This document shows positions 61,491 to 64,000 of a DNA stretch of 64,000 nt, in pieces. The notes below the pieces were generated by a model. It saw nothing but the letters and a program-made list of their open reading frames with translations. It had not been told where the DNA came from and did not search any database. The DNA lies in assembly GCA_040772085.1 (NCBI GenBank), contig JAXGYU010000001.1:806001-870000 (forward strand). The letters run 5' to 3'. The stretch's first letter is position 1. Every line of letters begins with the position of its first letter. This stretch comes from JAXGMV01 sp040772085 (GTDB lineage: Bacteria; Chloroflexota; Anaerolineae; Anaerolineales; Anaerolineaceae). The position numbers were made by a program, and so were the translations under genes.

Positions 61491-61919
61491 ATGGATAAAC
61501 CAGTTCAACGCAGTTTAATCAGACCCAGCAAAGACACGCCATTTCAAATTGATTTTGAGTGGTGGAGGTCGAACGATAATAGCTGGCAGGTGCATTTGCA
61601 GAGCTGCCTGTGCGCTGAACATCAGGAGATCATGAAGGATCTGAATTCCGCGACGATCGATTATGTCGATCCAGTCACCGCGGAAGTTGCCGAAGTGGAT
61701 GCCGTGCAGCACGTCCTGATCACGCATTGTGCCTTGCAGCCTGATTTCATCACCGAATACACATCGCTGGTTGAAGCGGTCTTCCGCACTTTCCTGGCGA
61801 ATGGCAATACGCCTCTCTCCGCTGTGCAGCTTTCGGAGCGGATTGGCAAACCGGCGCTGACTATTCTGAAAACTCTGAGCGGACCGAAGGTCTATAAAGG
61901 CATCCGCCCGCAGCAGTAG
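61491..61919 (+). CDS. Small conserved unknown protein, partner of the preceding gene
   Basis: A 142-residue protein without a recognised family. It begins with FQIDFEWWRSNDNSWQVHL, has a possible metal pair (CLCAEH, and later ITHCALQ), and ends with a helix-turn-helix-like segment (NTPLSAVQLSERIGKPALTILKTL). The ATG lies 5 bases after the stop of the preceding gene, so the two form an operon and probably a complex. The stop codon abuts the stop of the converging MFS gene with no intervening base. Confidence 0.6.
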   Translation: MDKPVQRSLIRPSKDTPFQIDFEWWRSNDNSWQVHLQSCLCAEHQEIMKDLNSATIDYVDPVTAEVAEVDAVQHVLITHCALQPDFITEYTSLVEAVFRTFLANGNTPLSAVQLSERIGKPALTILKTLSGPKVYKGIRPQQ

Positions 61920-63203
61920 TTATTTCATTTTCCTGATCGCTGGATAACGAACAGCAACGTACAACCCATAAAGCAGTGAGATTCCTGCGCCAAGGCCAAC
62001 TGTTAAGGGCGCCCCGAGGAAGTCGGCCATACTGCCGGCTTGCAAACCACCCAGGCGCATAAAGCCCTGCATCGCCAGTGTGTAGAAACTCATGATCCTG
62101 CCACGTAACTGGTCGGGACTGCGCAACTGGAACAAGGTGTTGGCCAGCGAGTTCTGCCAGGTGAAGCCAATGCCAACCATCAGCATCACCAGCAGCGAGG
62201 TGACAAAGTCCCTGGAGGCTGAAAACAGCAGCAATGCCAAGGGGAAGATCAGGTTGCCGATTGTCAGCATCACCCCGCGCGGCGCGCTGTTTGGCAGAGA
62301 CGCCACGATCAGGGCGCCAGTAACAGCACCCACGCCGACGGCTGCAAGCAGCAGACCTAATGGCAGCGCCTCGGGGTTCAGACAATGCAGGCTGAAACCA
62401 TCCCCCGAACAGATAGCATTAATGATCGGCGTCGCGCTATTGAGCAGCACCTTGTTCGCGAAAACCGGCATGAGCGTGTTGTAAGGCATTGAGAGGAAGG
62501 CACTGATCGCCACCAGGCTGAGGATGATTTTCAGCTCATGACTCTGCCGGATGTGGTTGTACCCCACCACCATATTGCTCAGGTAGCTTTCGCCCCGGGT
62601 GTTATTCTGCGGCACGGGGGGCAGATTTTTCATTGAGAAAAGCGCAATCAGCGTTGTAAGGAACGAAGCCGCGTTTACGAAGAATGCTGGTGCTTCACCG
62701 ATAGCAGCGACCAGGATACCGGCAATCGCCGGACCAACAATCCGGGCGCCGTTGAAGATGGCAGAATTCAGGGCAACCGCGTTGGTCAGATCCTTTTTGT
62801 CATCAATGAGCTCAACAATAAAAGATTGTCGTGCGGGCATGTCAACCGCCTGCACCGCGCCGAGCAGAATGGCAAGCCCGTAAATGTGCCATAACTCCAC
62901 GGTGTTCGTCGCTGTCAGCACGCCCAGGATGATCGCGTAGGACATCGTCAGGATCTGCGTAACGTAAAGGACATTGCGCTTCGGATATCGGTCGCAGAGG
63001 ATACCGCCAATGAGCGAGAATGGTATCAGCGGAATCAGCGACATGAAATTGACCAGCCCGAGCGCGCTGGCTGAGCCGCTCAGCCGGTAGACCAGCACTT
63101 GCTGAGCCATCATCTGCATCCAGCTTCCGACAAGCGAAATCGAGTATCCGATAAACCATTTGCGGTAGTTCGGATGATTTAGCGCTGCGAAAGTTTTAGC
63201 CAT
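61920..63203 (-). CDS. MFS transporter (EntS/MFS_3-type)
   Basis: A 427-residue major facilitator with about 12 helices. The family-typical segments are LNHPNYRKWFIGYSISLVGSWMQ, GGILCDRYPKRNVLYVTQ, ARQSFIVELIDDKKDLTNAVALNSAIFNGARIVGPAIAGIL, and WQNSLANTLFQLRSPDQLRGRIMSFY. The group includes enterobactin exporter and multidrug-type pumps; the substrate is unknown. One predicted outside loop (INAICSGDGFSLHCLNPEALP) is unusually long and holds two cysteines. No Shine-Dalgarno sequence is obvious. Confidence 0.9.
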   Translation of the reverse strand: MAKTFAALNHPNYRKWFIGYSISLVGSWMQMMAQQVLVYRLSGSASALGLVNFMSLIPLIPFSLIGGILCDRYPKRNVLYVTQILTMSYAIILGVLTATNTVELWHIYGLAILLGAVQAVDMPARQSFIVELIDDKKDLTNAVALNSAIFNGARIVGPAIAGILVAAIGEAPAFFVNAASFLTTLIALFSMKNLPPVPQNNTRGESYLSNMVVGYNHIRQSHELKIILSLVAISAFLSMPYNTLMPVFANKVLLNSATPIINAICSGDGFSLHCLNPEALPLGLLLAAVGVGAVTGALIVASLPNSAPRGVMLTIGNLIFPLALLLFSASRDFVTSLLVMLMVGIGFTWQNSLANTLFQLRSPDQLRGRIMSFYTLAMQGFMRLGGLQAGSMADFLGAPLTVGLGAGISLLYGLYVAVRYPAIRKMK

Positions 63204-63250
63204 GAAGTGATTTCTCGATGCTCATTAGTGGTAAAATCTAGCTTTGAAAT

Positions 63251-63323
63251 GCCCCTGTAGCTCAATGGACAGAGCGCCGGTCTTCTAAACCGTCGGTTGC
63301 AGGTTCGATTCCTGCCAGGGGCG
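63251..63323 (+). tRNA. tRNA-Arg (anticodon TCT)
   Basis: A 73-base cloverleaf: acceptor stem GCCCCTG/CAGGGGC with discriminator G, D-arm GCTC...GAGC, anticodon arm with loop CTTCTAA (anticodon TCT at 63284-63286, reading AGA), variable region, and T-arm GCAGG-TTCGATT-CCTGC. The CCA end is not encoded. T6 follows directly and probably terminates transcription. It lies between two MFS genes transcribed from the other strand. Confidence 0.97.
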
Positions 63324-63335
63324 TTTTTTCCATTC

Positions 63336-64000
63336 CTATACCATGCGGGTGTCCAGTCGCAGGACCAGGTAGACAGCAATCAGGTTCAGCGCCATTGTCA
63401 GCCAGAGAAGTCCCTGAAAACCCATCACTGTCATTATTATGCCACTGATACCAGTAGCCAGTAAAACGATACCCAGGATCGTATTTGAAAAGCCGATATA
63501 GACTGCCCTTTGCGCCGGCGGTGAAAGATCGAGCATCAGTGAATTGCCCGCGATATTGAAGCCAGTCATTCTGAAACCATTCAGAATGAAAGCCGGTGTC
63601 AGCAGCCAGCCTGCCAGATCAGGCGTGAATGACATGGTTGGCAGGAAGAAGACCAGAGCGAGGACATAGATGAGCATGCTCATGCTGGCGAACGTCGCGG
63701 TCACAATGACTTTCTTGCTGCCATCCCGTCTGGAGACACGACCAAAGAGATAGTTGGCCAACAGGTTTGAAGCCGTAAAAAAAGCCAGGTAGATGCCAAC
63801 GAATGAAGTAGCGACGCCAAACTGACGCTGAAGATAAATAGCAAAGAATGGCACAGCCGAACCGCTCAGAATTTGCAGCGAGCGCATTAGGAGGAAATTG
63901 CGATAATTGCTGTCCTGCCTCATGACGCTGATCGCCTGCCTGAACTGGACGCCGAAAGGTTTCCGCGGAATCACTGGGGAGTCTTCGATTTCGTCCACCA
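63336..64000 (-). CDS. MFS transporter, C-terminal part (runs off the window)
   Basis: About 221 C-terminal residues of a major facilitator; the gene continues past the right edge. It shows roughly six helices, an inter-domain segment (DEIEDSPVIPRKPFGVQFRQAI), FFAIYLQRQFGVATSFVGIYLAF, the cytoplasmic loop GRVSRRDGSKKV and ILNGFRMTGFNIAGNSLMLDLSPPAQRAVYIGFSNT. The substrate is unknown. It is not closely similar by eye to the neighbouring MFS protein. Confidence 0.85.
   Translation of the reverse strand, partial: VDEIEDSPVIPRKPFGVQFRQAISVMRQDSNYRNFLLMRSLQILSGSAVPFFAIYLQRQFGVATSFVGIYLAFFTASNLLANYLFGRVSRRDGSKKVIVTATFASMSMLIYVLALVFFLPTMSFTPDLAGWLLTPAFILNGFRMTGFNIAGNSLMLDLSPPAQRAVYIGFSNTILGIVLLATGISGIIMTVMGFQGLLWLTMALNLIAVYLVLRLDTRMV

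Overview
The window looks like a compact chromosomal segment of a strictly or facultatively anaerobic member of the Chloroflexota, most likely class Anaerolineae. This is inferred from the gene set: a serine hydroxymethyltransferase-aminomethyltransferase fusion, coenzyme F420 enzymes, several Pro/Thr-linker lipoproteins, ATP-type PEP carboxykinase, polyphosphate glucokinase, LarA, a 7Fe/8Fe ferredoxin, and Asp23-NusB adjacency. No 16S gene is present, so the assignment is inference. There are no insertion sequences, phage genes, CRISPR arrays or rRNAs. The only RNA gene is a tRNA-Arg(UCU). Gene density is very high, and no gap exceeds 300 bases.

Layout. 1-1.8 kb: HD phosphohydrolase (partial), DUF218 protein and a divergent DUF4230 protein. 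1.9-8.0 kb: TGS-domain uridine-kinase-like protein, PLP aminotransferase and the GlyA-GcvT fusion. 8.1-9.9 kb: lysophospholipase-like hydrolase and an LCP protein. 10-16.4 kb: a tightly overlapping operon of lipoprotein, DnaQ-like exonuclease, degenerate SF1 helicase, UvrD-like helicase and a Cas4/AddB-type Fe-S nuclease, which together resemble a split AddAB machine. 16.5-20.2 kb: ruvX-mltG-ppgK, ferredoxin and an EamA transporter. 20.2-26.3 kb: cinA, amidohydrolase-CYTH fusion, glgA and malQ in one overlapping operon. 26.4-30.8 kb: second amidohydrolase, GT-C-like membrane protein and dus. 31-35.4 kb: larA, asp23, nusB, lipoprotein and pckA. 35.3-40.9 kb: prepilin peptidase-like protein, an MrfA-type helicase with an internal HNH nuclease, MrfB, DUF2007 and a class IV aminotransferase. 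41-52.2 kb: a large minus-strand cluster with SsnA-like amidohydrolase, NADPH:F420 reductase, CofE, an LLM (F420-type) oxidoreductase and two complete molybdenum hydroxylase sets. 52.2-57.2 kb: M20 dipeptidase, DUF1385, ComEA, YqeY, YbeY, DgkA and endonuclease IV-like TIM barrel. 57-64 kb: orphan NarL-type regulator, C39-like protease, LysM-M23 protein, a two-gene unknown HTH module, two MFS transporters and the tRNA.

The most interesting candidates are (i) the F420 plus selenium-type molybdenum hydroxylase cluster, (ii) the dispersed AddAB-like helicase-nuclease operon, (iii) the MrfA-HNH/MrfB pair, and (iv) the amidohydrolase-CYTH fusion. Two genome-level patterns are visible directly. Many start codons lie 6-8 nt after a TATAAT/TAAAAT box, suggesting leaderless mRNAs. 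Of the eight convergent gene pairs, six overlap at their stops and one abuts.
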